Below are positions 38,360-49,529 of a stretch of 64,000 nt of DNA, piece after piece (position 1 is the first letter of the stretch; the number at the start of each line of letters is the position of its first letter). The stretch covers positions 1 to 64,000 of the forward strand of contig JAJKFJ010022811.1 in assembly GCA_027382625.1 (NCBI GenBank), given 5' to 3'. The position numbers and the translations under genes were made by a program. The notes beneath the pieces were generated by a model. It did not search any database and was not told the origin of the DNA. It saw nothing but the letters and a program-made list of their open reading frames with translations. The stretch is from Tetmemena sp. SeJ-2015. Lineage: Eukaryota > Ciliophora > Spirotrichea > Sporadotrichida > Oxytrichidae.

Positions 38360-39574
38360 TCACATCATAGCTGAGAGTTGAGCATTGACCTCTTCAAGCT
38401 TTTGTTCAGCGGGAGCGAGGTTGATGGCTCTCAATTCTTCCATGAGTTTTTCATGGGCTGACATCTTTCTATACTTTCTGTTAGCTTCGTCGATGTCGAT
38501 GAGTCCCTTCATCTCCTCCATGGGGCTCAGATCTACGTTGTAGCGCATGTGGGAGAAGAGAGTGGAGGAAACACGCCACATCACGCGGTTGGGGTCTTGG
38601 CTAGCAACTTCCATAGCAGCCTTAGTGGCTTCAGTGTACATTACTTCGTGGAAACCAGCTAGAACATAGCCACCAGTGATGTGCTCGAACATAGGGAAAC
38701 CTCCCTAGAGAAGAAGGCACCCGGGTGGAATCTTAACAGCAATTTTTTGCATGTTTCTGAGCCAGATGTAGAGGCCGGGGTAGCGAGACTTGCCGTGGAT
38801 GGTCAGGAAGTTTAGATCGTAGTGGAAGCCAGCGAAGGTGGTGCCCACGTCATAGCGTTGAAGGTCGGAGCCAGTAGGAGCTAGGAGATGGGGGCCGCCA
38901 GTCATGCGGGAGGTGAAGGTGTCCTTGTCAAGTCCCATGCCGACAGCAGCCATCTCAGCAGCTGTGAAGGTAGCGTTGAGCATCATGTTGCCCCACTTGT
39001 TCATCTTACCTTCCCAGTCTTCGAAGCCTTCAGGGATGACCTTGGGGATGTCTTCTGCGACTTCCTTGGGGCGCTCTCCGATGGCCCAGAAGAACCTCCA
39101 CTTTGCGTCGAGGTCGGGAGGGAACTTAGAGAGAGGATAGTTCTCAGGGGTGAGCTGGTCGAGGATCCACTGATGGTTACGAGCACGCTCTTGCTTCTCT
39201 GGGGTAACACCAGCTTGGAAGTTGAACTCGGGCTTGCAGTCGCGGAGTTTCTCTCCTGCGTAGTACTTGCGAGCGTTCTCCTAGAAGTATTGCTCCATGA
39301 GGTCGATGTACTCTTCGTTATCTTGCTCTTAAACGCGGGGGTCGCGCCAGATCAAAATTCCGAATTGATGAAGAGATTGAGCCACAAGGCGGCACTCAAT
39401 AAAAATAAAGTTCTTTAAATAAAATATCAATAAGACAATACTATATCAGATTTAAAAAAACAAAGGCTTTTAAATTTGTAGAAAAATGGGGATTGACTGT
39501 TCTTCCCAAGCGCCTGGGGTTGAGCTGAGGTAAGCAGCTACGTCGATGATGGGAACTTCGGTGAGGGTCTCCAT
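38360..39574 (-). CDS. 2-oxoglutarate/Fe(II)-dependent oxygenase, isopenicillin-N-synthase-like (370 aa)
   Basis: Minus-strand ATG at 39574 (METLTEVPIIDVAAYLSS) and TGA at 38360-38362. One 102-bp IES is removed, leaving 1113 bp, exactly 371 codons. Iron ligands are visible as HYD (about residues 217-219) and the distal His in YVLAGFHEVMYT (about 275). An R-x-S-like RVSS near residue 300 would bind 2-oxoglutarate. An N-terminal PIIDV and FGI..W block fit the family's N-terminal domain. Such soluble enzymes hydroxylate or desaturate small molecules; the substrate is unknown. The gene is much more G/C-rich than its neighbours and rarely uses TAA/TAG for Gln, suggesting strong codon selection. 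Confidence 0.85.
39394..39495 (-). other. IES, pointer AGT on minus strand (102 bp)
   Basis: On the + strand, ACT at 39394-39396 and 39496-39498. Excision joins GAWEEQ to CRLVAQSLHQFGI in frame. The interior is AT-rich, in sharp contrast with the G/C-rich coding flanks. Confidence 0.75.
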
Positions 39575-39699
39575 TTCAATTGAGGGTGTTGAGGGTGTGT
39601 GTGTGAGTGAGGGAAAGGCGGGTTAGGCGGTTGAGGCTGATTACTAAATAGGTAATCTAATTAATTATTAACTTCTAAAAACTAAAAGGGGTCAAATTT

Positions 39700-40251
39700 A
39701 CCAATTTTATAAGGCTAATACCTTGAAACATAGCCAAATTATAAAAGTACCCAAATTTTGAGTTAGTTTACTATTAAAATGCAATTTTGAGCACCAGCAT
39801 TAGAAATAAAGTTATTTTAATTGAATAAAAATATTTTGTGTGAACTTACGTAATCAGGGGTTCTAAGTAGCAAAGATTCCACAATAAAAATTTGAGGTCA
39901 ATATCTAGATAAATGATTAGTAAGCGTATTAGAAAGCGCACACCTAAGATTCAAGCATATTATATAATAGGAAATCCCTTCCACATACTCATATTATCAT
40001 ATTTATACTAAAATATCAGCCTATACTATACAGCGGAACGAAGAGGCTGGATATTTTTATCGAATTCGGTCTTCATATTTAAATTTAATATTGGTTGCTA
40101 ATTTCATTACTTTGGCATTATAAAATTTAAGAAAATTTAAATTAAAAAGTCAAACCTTGGGGAGTGAAACGTTGGTATACATCTTTTTAACTTTTATGAT
40201 AGTGTGAGCACTACTGCTATCTTTGACTTCCCTTTCCGAAGAGTATTCCAT
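39700..40251 (-). CDS. Small hypothetical protein (low confidence)
   Basis: Minus-strand ATG at 40251 opens MEYSSEREVKDSSSAHT and runs 34 codons to a TGA. Downstream on the same strand, coding-like pieces (KTEFDKNIQPLRSAV; ESLLLRTPDYVSSHKIF) occur in other frames, separated by AT-rich DNA, as expected if IESs intervene. I could not place pointers, and the 3' end is a guess. The region also contains the promoter side of the oxygenase gene. Confidence 0.3.
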
Positions 40252-40378
40252 AATGGTAGTCTTTAATTTATAAGTCTAAAAATAATAATACGTTAATTAT
40301 TTTTTATATTCTTTCTCTTGGTCTTTCTGAAATCATTGACACTCAGCGAATCTTGACTTTGCTAAATGAAAATAAAAC

Positions 40379-40782
40379 TCAACTTAAACAAAAGTGATTT
40401 TAACTTTGTGTGTCCTCATCCTCTTCTTTCTCATCTAAGTTGACACTTGAGTCCTCGTCAAACTAGCTGCTTTGCATGTCTTAGTTGCTCTACGAATTCT
40501 CCATTATCAACTTCTGTCCATTTTTAATTCCCTGCATTAGAAATATCCACCTAACCATATAATATAATTATACACTAATAAATGAAGAAGGTTGGTGTTA
40601 TGTCTGTTCTCATCCTCGAGCACTTTGAGTTCTGGGAATTTCTGCTGTATCATACCCAGGATCACAGTCTTGTCCTTTTTCTTGCTTCTCTCAAAGCGCA
40701 AGTCTAAGAAAGCAGAAGCGTTGCTGATGCTCTCTCTTCGCTTCATCGCATGCATCATCAGCTTATTATACAAATATGTCAT
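40379..40782 (-). CDS. Small basic/acidic hypothetical protein
   Basis: Minus-strand ATG at 40782. The N-terminal part is basic and helical (KRRESISNASAFLDLRFERS, then KKDKTVILGMIQQKFPELK). The C-terminal part is Ser/Gln- then very acidic (NLDEKEEDEDTQS), ending at TGA 40379-40381. A frame change near 40560-40600 in AT-rich DNA implies an IES or intron. No family was recognised. Confidence 0.45.
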
Positions 40783-40948
40783 GTATATTACAATAGATTT
40801 ATTGTTAGAGAGTGAGGCTCTGTTAGTTTGGGCGTTGCTGGGACTGGGGTTAAGACTTTTAATTGGCCCTCCTTGGTTATCGAAAGAGAGGTGTAACTAC
40901 CCATCAGATGGAATGGGTTGCAATTTAGAAGGAGAGTGAGCTTAAAAA

Positions 40949-41530
40949 ATGATTCATAATATTTATTATGTGAAGAGCAGCTTAGGAAAGGTGATTAGAG
41001 ATGGCTTTCTTAGCAAAGAAGGAGGTTTTCATTTTCTTGAACGTAAGTTGAGGAGAAACCTACAGCAGTTTCTTTTATGAGCCCACTTCGTCTGCTTCTT
41101 CTAAGTGGATAGACTTAGTTTGCTCAGCACTATATGAAAGTGGGAGTTGCGATTAGGCGAGGCGTTGTTGCTAAATACTCTCGACTGTTGCTTCCGCACA
41201 CTTAGTTGAGGAGAAAGCTTAGTCAAGTCTCTCATTGAAGGATTGTTTACTAAGGGGAAAATTGAAATTCCTACAGAAGAGTGTTGTTATCCTAAGTTGG
41301 CTTGTTAGGAGGTTAATTTCAAACAAGAATATAAGAATAAAGGAGTCTAGATGTTATTTGGGATAGTTGATTGACCTGAAACCACCGAGGTCTTATCGAT
41401 TGCTGCAATTGCCTGCCTTCTTCAAACTTAAACTCAAAATGAAATAAGATGTTCTTCTGGCGAAGACTTTAAATTGATCTGTATATCCCTCTCGTTTAAT
41501 CTCTCTAAGTCTTCTATTATAGTTTGCTGA
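40949..41530 (+). CDS. Hypothetical protein overlapping the convergent gene
   Basis: The frame opens at ATG 40949 (MIHNIYYVKSSLGKVIRDGF). It continues after a shift near 41060 with FYEPTSSASSKWIDLVCSAL and later with a Cys-rich segment (EECCYPKLACQEVNF) and IAAIACLLQTQTQN, ending at TGA 41528-41530. One in-frame TGA near 41370 is removed by a 9-bp IES. Unknown family. The last ~95 bp overlap the 3' end of the minus-strand coiled-coil gene; both readings look like protein, so one of the two ends is probably wrong. It may start further upstream, near 40800. Confidence 0.4.
41368..41376 (+). other. Tiny IES, pointer TGA (9 bp)
   Basis: TGA at 41368-41370 and 41377-41379. Excision removes an in-frame TGA and gives LFGIVETTEVLSIAAIA. 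Confidence 0.45.
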
Positions 41531-44500
41531 ATTGGCTACAAGCCCTCCAGATGAATGATAGTGTTGCTGGGATCTGAAATGACAGACTTCTGATAGAAGC
41601 TGTCGAAGATCTTGTTGATGTTCCTCTTATAGTTCTTCTGAAAAATGTGCTCGTCCCTTTCAAACTGTCGCATATCACAATTTAAACCAGATTGTGAATT
41701 AATTGAATTGATCTCTCTAATACTTGAGGAACTTGAGCATCTCCAGTCGCTTCTTTTCCTTGTCACTTAATAGATTCTGCTTGCGTAGAACGTCTTGCTG
41801 CTTTTTCATCTCCTCTTTCTTAGCATCCTCAATAAATTAGGTTATCTTAGTTAAATTATAAGAGAGTTAAATAAGTTTGTCATGAAGAAGAGCCTTGCGA
41901 TTGATTCCTTTTGTGATTGGGTCGATATAATCGACCTCTTTCTCGTTTGAAGCATTCGTTGTGGTTGTAGAATAGTGCTACTGGAAACTTAAAAATCAAA
42001 ACCATAAAGTGAAAATCTACTCTTCATTTTAAATTTTGTTTGATTAAAAATTATCTCTAGAAACTAATCTGTACATCTAAGGGTAGATCGAGATTGGGCA
42101 TTTTATTCCACAGAGACTGGGCATCTGACTAAGGTCCTCCATAGCCACTGAAAGCGCTCAATGGGGTTGTAACAGAGCTTAGAAAGGTATTGGCTAGGTT
42201 CTTTCTGAAACCTTTGTTGCTCACTTTCTTTGCTATTGAGAATAAGACCTTGTCCTGTCTTATGTAGCTAAGCACCTCCTCATTAATTAGAAAATGAGAT
42301 TCTAGGATTAATTCATAAGAGATGAAGTAATCGAACTCAGAGCTACCCACTCTCTTCATAGTTTGCTCGAATTAACTCACAAACTGATTCAAGTCCTTCA
42401 ATACTTCAAGATACTCCGAACCAAGCCCATCATTCTTATCTGAGGTATCTAGCTAACTAACGAAGGCAGATTAATTTAGTAGCTTCAATTTAAATAATTA
42501 ACATATTTTAGAGTCTCTCATACTGGCTCGCTAAGTATTATTGAGCTGAGAACCGTTTCTCCTCTTCCAAGAAAATCCAGTGACTCTGTTGGGAGAGAGC
42601 TTTGTGTTATGCCTTGGACTTTTGGAGTTAGCTCTTCCTTCTTGAACAGGGCTCTTATTCACTCCCAAAGTGTTATTGTTGTTATCAGATTTGCTATTCT
42701 AAGAAACTACTATTAGACAACTAGAATAAGCTTACTGTGCTTGACTTCTGAGATATAAGGCTGAATTCTTTTCCTCCAGTTTAGCCTATTTAATTCATTA
42801 GACAAAGGTAATAAAATGCTTATAGTGGTAGCATACTTAATTAAACTTCTCAGGCTGAGTGAAGAAAAGCAAGTAAAACTTTATGAGGCGAAAGAAAGAC
42901 TTTTCCAAATACTTGTAGCAGTCAGAGTAGGCGGCATCATGAGTTGGATAAAACTTCATCATTTTAACGAGTTCAAACAGTACGAAACTTGACCTAAAAT
43001 ACAGAGTCAAAAACATAGTTCATAAAGAAGTCAGAGATGTTGTTGCTTTAACAAACTTACTTAGAGATTATAATTTTAAGAATACTAAAGACTTAGGCTA
43101 TGAAATCACGATGCTTAATAGAAAATATATGTCCTTATTGCTTATCAAAGATATAACTAGATAAATAGTAAGAGTCTTGAGCTCTAAAATTCTCTCCTTC
43201 CTTTGCGCCTTGAACTTTAACTCAAGATTGGTAGTTCGCTTTACATCTTCCTCTTTGACCATGATCTGAAAAGCTCTAAAGAGTTTCATGGTCTATCTGC
43301 AGTTATTCTTTGAATTTTTGATATTCATCAATCAAAAGCTTCTTCTTATCTCTCTATGATAGCAGATCATTATAAACTAGTAGCTTGGTATCTATCATTA
43401 AGCCCAGCTCTAGATATCGATTGCATAAGAACTGGTCATCTGGAACATGCATCTTTTCCTCGCAAAATCTCCCATAGTGGTCTTCAAAAGCTCTAAAGTC
43501 TTTCATCGATTGTTGAGATGCTAGAAAAATAATTTGCAAGAAGAGGTATCTATATTTTGCTAAAACCTATTCAGAGTTAAAGTTTGGTAACTTTGATTTA
43601 TTTGCAATCGTTTGAACTTCTTTGAGTTGAAACATGCAGCCGTGAATTTGAGGAGTATCTGGCTCAATTCTCCCTTCCATGCCATGCTTATTCTGCACCT
43701 CATTAACTTGTATAAGAGCATCCTCAAGGAGCTGTAATAAACTTGAAATCAACTGAGTTAATTTAATGTGTATGTAATACCTCCATGCCTGAAATGATCT
43801 TGAACTCTTAATTTCTATTTTCAATTCCACTGATGAACTTATTTTTCTCCTTTTCCAGCTTACGATTATTGTCCTTGAGATCTGTAAGATAGTCCTTTAC
43901 CTCTTGCAACCTTTTCTATCTTTTGTAAATTGCTTATTGGATGTTTCTCAATCCCTTCAGCTCGCTTTTATAGACATTTACTCTACTTGTCAGTATGTCC
44001 TAGTAAAATTATCGCTTCTAGTTCACAAAATATTAAGGCTATCTATAGAAGCCTAAATAATCAAGATCAGCTATATCTTCCTCTAGAATAGGAGATTAAG
44101 CGTGGATATCTTTCTGGTGTTGCTCAGAATATTCCATCTGTCGAAATTAGAGGCTGCCTTGTGGTAGCTCTCATTCTATGGAGCTATCTCGTTTAGTTTC
44201 CAAGTATCGAATACCTTTTACTTGTTCTCCTTCAGCTTCATAGCTTCTAATTGATCTGAGGACTGTCTTTCCTTTTTGAGATCTTCCTCCTTGGATAGCA
44301 ATCGTTTCTAAAGCTCATTCCTTTTGAGAGTTAGCGCATTGAAGTCATAGTAGGAGTCTATCTTTTCCTGTGATTATAACCTAAAAATATTTGAAATAAG
44401 GAGTGATTGAGTTCGAATAGAACCGTTTATGGAGCAGGGTTAAGCTTCTACTGTTTGAGACATGGTTTGCTAGTCGTAGGGTATGATGTTATTTTAAGAC

Positions 44501-46232
44501 TAGAGTATAAGTGGGTTAGTGATGAAGGTTCCAAAATCGTAATGACTGTAAAGGGAACCTCTGGGAGAGCCTCTAGGCGATTAATTAGCAGACATCAAAG
44601 AACGTTTCCCTCTTGAGTACAAAAGCGATCGCTAAGTTCCAGACATATGAGAGGAATTCAGCCTCATGGAAAAAGTAACACTTGAATGTCCTCCTACTCC
44701 ATCGGCAGCTGCTAGTTTTTAGTTTAGCTCTCTAAGACTGGCAAGCTCATCTTAGAATTTTTTCAAAAGCTGTAGTTTCCTTTCAAGCTCAAAGTTCAGT
44801 GTGTCAATTTGCTTATTCAGCTATAAGAAGTGTGATTTATGAAAAATCTACAGAAAATGAAATTCTTTACCTTGACATCGTTTATCCTCATTTTCCTGTT
44901 AAAGAAGTCGCTTTTAATGCTGCTGTAAAGATTGATGCTTTTCATCCTTTGAGAAGAGTAGAATTAGCTGTTTACCTCTTATAGCTTTGAGTTGTTCGTA
45001 GTTCGAGGAGAAAACATTCCACTTTATGATTCCCTTCCTTACAGGTTTATAAGACTCTAAGGGCTGTTTATTCCCTAGCTCTATATCCTATTTCTCATTT
45101 TCCTTTCGCTCAGTCTATTGCTAATCTATATTTTCTCAAGCTTAGGCTTTGTTCGCATTTATAGACTTCTGAGATCATTCATCTTAAAATGAAAAATCCC
45201 TTTAAAGGGTGTATTACGTTTTTAAATTATCATTCTTGTTATTTGATATGGAGTTATGTTTCCCATTTTCATTTTCTTAAGCATTGAATAAGGCCACTTA
45301 GCTCATAAAATTGATGTCTTCTGGCTGCTTGACAGGAGAATAACTCATTGGCAGATCAGTTGCACTTAAAATTGCATCCTCTGCAAGATTCTTATCTGAT
45401 CCAATATAAAATATAATTAGAGCTTATTAATATTCTAAAATTTTTAACTAAATGCTTGAGAGATCGAGTCTTTAACTCCTCAATCTAAATCCTGGGATTT
45501 ATTGGGAGGCGTAAACCGGCTGAGGGTTATATATTAGAGAAGCTTGAGATTTCTTGAGGGCCTGAAGCTTATTGCTAGATAAGTCCTATGAAACCAGAGA
45601 TAGCCTTGGAGATCATAAAAAAAATATTTCGCAAGTGAGATACTTATTGGCTGAAGCCTGCATATCTGTACCTTTGTGGGATCAACGGACCTCTTGATCC
45701 ATTTAGAGGTCGATTTCTCTTAGAATCCTCAATGTTTAAAATATTTGTATTTGAATCGGAGAAAACTGGGCTGTGCTCTGCAAGATTAAGCATTCCAGGA
45801 TTTTAATTGAAATGAAATTGAGAGTCCTATAGCTTTTCTGCACTGAGAAAATTGTTAACGCTGTTAGAGTTGTGAAGAGAAATTCTCAAATTCGCTCCGT
45901 TTTCTCCTTCAGACTAAATTTTATTTCCTAATCTTAGTGAGTCTTCCCTTGCGGAATACGCTGCATTAAAAATAAACCTTTGATCATTATATATTAACTA
46001 ACTGCATCTTAATTACTTTAATCAATAGGTTCCAAGTCAGCTTGTGGCTTTGAAACTAAGGATCCTTGACCTCATCTTCTGCTGAAAAATTGAGGCTTCA
46101 AATAGGGAGAAGCTCCTACAAATTTTTAAGGCTGCCTCACCCCTAGACCTGAGTTTTCTGCGGTTGTTAAGTTAAAAACTAAAGCAAAGAAAATTATAAT
46201 AATATAAAGTTTTTAAGTTTACTTGTTTCCAT
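41434..46232 (-). CDS. Large coiled-coil protein, IES-interrupted
   Basis: Minus-strand ATG at 46232 (METSK) and TGA at 41434-41436. The first kilobase encodes a disordered S/N/Q/P-rich head (for example GLGVRQPQKFVGASPYLKPQ). From about 45150 downwards long helical, E/K/Q-rich segments dominate (RLLSKEEDLKKERQSSDQLE; KGLRNIQQAIYKRQKRLQEV). A Ser/Arg-rich linker (SPRGSPRGSLYSHYDF) lies near 44530. The C-terminal parts include FEDHYGRFCEEKMHVPDD and LSYIRQDKVLFSIAKKV. The overall look is of a ciliary or cytoskeletal coiled-coil protein. A GT-AG intron probably follows METS. Many frame changes are unresolved, so gene unity is an inference. Confidence 0.55.
46062..46073 (-). other. Tiny IES, pointer GAT on minus strand (12 bp)
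   Basis: On the + strand, ATC at 46062-46064 and 46074-46076. Excision removes an in-frame TGA and gives PQFFSRRSLVSKPQADLE. Confidence 0.55.
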
Positions 46233-46361
46233 TTAATAATTTATAGATAATTAATTCGCAAGCATTTATTAAAAAAGTGTTTAAAATAACTCTTTAATTA
46301 TTAAATCATAGCTGCTTTTAACTTCCTAAATACTTAATATGATTCAAAGAATCAGTCTTTA

Positions 46362-47163
46362 TCACTTAAATACTCCTTTTGGCTTATTAGTCTGAGTAAA
46401 TAGTCTACTAGTCGTAGCATCGAATTTATCAAAAACTTTAATGCTCTACTCTCTGAGATCCTATATTTTTTACTTTTATGCTTTGATCTGCCTCTGCTAA
46501 GTTTTAATGTCTTAAATGAGTTTATCTTTTTCCTTTTACACTATTTGGACTGCCTGTCTGATCTCATTTACATGCTTCAAGTAAGTAAAAGAAGAAAAAG
46601 ATTAATAATGCTTTGTAAGATTAGGCTTTCTTATCTTTTCAAACTTAAGATTCTGCTAAAGCTTGGTTCTATTTTACTCCAAATTTTACAATGCCTGCTA
46701 CTCTTGAAAGAGAGAAGCTTTTAATTTGGCCAATTCCCTGGTGTTTTCATTAGACACTGATCGCTTGTGGTGAATTCTGGAATTGAGTTGCTCAGTATGG
46801 TCTGTAAGCAAGGGTAGCTAATCTCATATATAAGAAAATTTAACATTTCTTAATATGATGATTATCTTGAACAACCTAAATCTGTTGTTTCTTTATAGCG
46901 TAAAGCTCCGATTTGATTTACTCGATCAGCTTCATTAACTCCTTTTTCTCTTGCTGTTTATCTTTGAGATTAATCTGATTGGAACTGATCTCATTTTGGA
47001 CTCTCTGAGTAGTTTTCTCCATCTTCTGTAGTAGTATCTGGGAAATAGAAAAGGAGGAAGATCTCCCTGTCTCTGAAAGCCTTAAATTGCTGCAACTGCT
47101 ATTCAAGTGCTGCTGTAGGTTCAAAGTACTGCCGAATTGAGAGGCTCTTATGCTATAAATCAT
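46362..47163 (-). CDS. Coiled-coil protein
   Basis: Minus-strand ATG at 47163 (MIYSIRASQFGSTLNLQQ), TGA at 46362-46364. It is almost entirely helical and rich in Q, K, E and L: KDKQQEKKELMKLIEQIKSE, then ELAKLKASLFQEQQALQNLE, then QRQIKAQKQKIQDLRESRAL, and a C-terminal KPKGVFK. Frame changes near 46840 and 46590 imply two IESs or introns. It sits just upstream of, and on the same strand as, the larger coiled-coil gene, and might be part of it. Confidence 0.5.
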
Positions 47164-48345
47164 AGAAATTTAAACTTATAAATTAGTTTTAGCTAAGATT
47201 TGATTATTGTCGCTCGCCTATAGTCTGAACTTTTTCTTAGAAAGACCTTGTAGAATTTTTGCCACTTGACAAACTTGACTTTGAAAAATTAGACTACAAT
47301 AAAAATGGATAATTAAATGTTGAATGAGGGAAGGAGGTGTTGCAGGATTAATTGAAATTGACAGATTTAATCCTATAGTGTTTTTTCTTGTTGTTGTCCA
47401 AACTGCTTCTCTAGCTATAATAGCTTAAATCTTTTGTGCTATCAACCTAGTCGTGAAAAGTTTTAGACAGTTGATTTTGAGTTTTCCCATCCTCTTTTTT
47501 ATTTTATCCCTTGAATGTATTATATTGATGTTGTTAATTCTTATTTATGAGGGAGTAGCTATCTTTGACTGGACTCGCTGTGGGAATTTTTCAAAATTTT
47601 CTTTTTTTAAATTTTTTTTTAAATATTAAAATTTTAAAAATACTTCTAAAATTATAATTTTTATTAAAAAATTTTGGGGAAAAATTCCATTTATTTATTA
47701 AACTAATTATAACTTGATTAGTTATGTAATTAATTTGTTCTTGGGGAGATTACGAATTAAATTTTAAAAAATTTTGATCTTATATAAGATAAGGGATTGG
47801 AGAGAATAGGGTTGATGCCGCAGCTGTCTCCATCGATATCTTGGCGTCTAAAGGTTTCAAGCTGCTAGTGTGTGTCATCTTAATTATCGCAAGTCTTACT
47901 TAGATACTTTATAAAGCTTGGAGATTCAAATAGAAATTAAAATAATTTTAAAGTCATTAAATTAAATTTAATATAATGATTCTTGAATGTGGTATCTCAT
48001 TTCTGCCTTCGAGGGTTGCCTTCCTCTAAAATATATTAAGAGGGAAATTTCTTACATTAACTTCTAGGGGAAATCTGGTTATTATTTTTAAGTGAAATCC
48101 TGTTGCTATTATAAAAAATCTTAATTTAAATTTTTAAAATTTAAAATTTTTATGAAAAAATTGCAAAAATTTAAAAAAAAGAAATTTTTCCCAAATAAAT
48201 TTTAAAAAAATGGATATAGAAGAAAAAAAACTCTTATTTAAGATATTTAAAAATTTCAATTCATTCTCTGTAAAGATTATTCTATTTTAATATTTTTAAA
48301 TGACAATATGGAGTATCTGAAGTTAGAAGAGCATTTTTATTTGAA
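47164..48345. other. Intergenic region with homopolymer-stretched patches
   Basis: No coding frame is supported. Patches near 47590-47690 and 48110-48230 have the same stretched-homopolymer texture as 540-3850; the rest is ordinary AT-rich spacer. Confidence 0.5.
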
Positions 48346-49241
48346 TCATCTTACGATCTCAGAGTGCTCAGAATAAAACTAGTTAAAGTATCTGATGTTA
48401 TCAAACCAACGTCATTCCTAAATTCTGTGCTACAATCTGAAACCTTATTCTAAATTTCAACGGATTAAGTATCCCTCTTCTTCATATTTTGATCGATATC
48501 TAATTGGCTCTTTAAAAAATAAAGATACTTAATACTTTTGGTGTGTCCCCTAATTTTCAACAATTTGTGAGAGTACCATTTTGACTATCAAGTTTATTTT
48601 TGCATTAAACTTTCTTCATCTTTCATTTATAAGATCTGATGAGGGTATGTGCTAGGCTGTATCTACAGATTCTATATGCCTTCTTGAGCTAGCTGATAAA
48701 ATATGATTTACAGAAATATTATAAGACTTAAGATGCAAAGTCTATTTAGCAGAGAGTACAAATGGCTATTCGTTTATTGAATCTTCACCTTATGAAATAC
48801 ATTATAATGATATTATCCAACCTTCAGTCTCTAGAATTACATATTACTGATTCTGGCTCTCTGAGGAGTTTCTCTTATTCCCAAAATTTCTTTAATCACT
48901 TTCTGTAGTCAAAGGTTTTCTAGAATAATTCCCTAGCTTACTAAATTGATCGTAGTTTGACTTCATCATTTCAGCATTCTACATTTCTTTCCTCAACGAA
49001 GGCATCTTATTTTTAATGTTAGGACTTGAGAAGCTATTTTCACTCTCCATGAATGGCCTAACCTACCCGTGAGTTAGATTTCTTCTATGAGTTGTAACTA
49101 TTTTGGCTTTCCCGGCATTGGAATTATTTTCCTTGTCTGTTGTTTGCTTTCTTTGTTACTACTGTTTTTAAGATGCAAGTGTGGAATAACAATGCTAGTC
49201 TGAGTAGAGTTCCTGCAGTGAGTTGGCTTATTAGCTTTCAT
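48346..49241 (-). CDS. Hypothetical Ser/Asn/Gln-rich protein
   Basis: Minus-strand ATG at 49241 (MKANKPTHCRNSTQTS), TGA at 48346-48348. After a shift near 49120 a long frame follows (SFSSPNIKNKMPSLRKEMQN; LHLKSYNISVNHILSASSRR) to about 48620, then a further frame with a TGA near 48612 that is probably inside an IES, and a C-terminus rich in aromatic residues (RWFDNIRYFNQFYSEHSE). TAA/TAG Gln codons occur throughout. Family unknown. Divergent from the large gene at 49530. Confidence 0.5.
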
Positions 49242-49529
49242 TATTTTTGATAGCTATTCTATATTTCAAAATCCTTTTCAACTGCCACTTTTAAAACAAC
49301 ATTGACTCATATATCAATTTGTATAATATATAAGATGGTATGCAAGTATAAATAAGGAGTAAGAAGATAAAAACTTAAAATAAATCTAAGCACATCTAAT
49401 CTTAACTTATAAACTTAAAAATTGCCTGTATAGATAATTAGGTTTAAATAAGAATAGGTTTAAGTTATTGGTTTATGCAATTGCAGATACTTTGATGATA
49501 CATTTTGCAGTCAATTAATTTTATAAATA
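49242..49529. promoter_or_regulatory. Divergent intergenic region
   Basis: The 288 bp between the minus gene starting at 49241 and the + gene starting at 49530 must hold both promoters. It is AT-rich; no specific motif was identified. Confidence 0.4.

Noticed and set aside
38888..39418. A 176-codon plus-strand frame in the oxygenase gene
   Set aside because: It is antisense to a well-conserved oxygenase and is explained by the gene's G/C-rich codon use.
44407..44984. Plus-strand frames of 61-69 codons near 44407 and 44799
   Set aside because: The minus strand here continues the coiled-coil gene with Gln-coded stops (RGSLYSHYDF and following helices).
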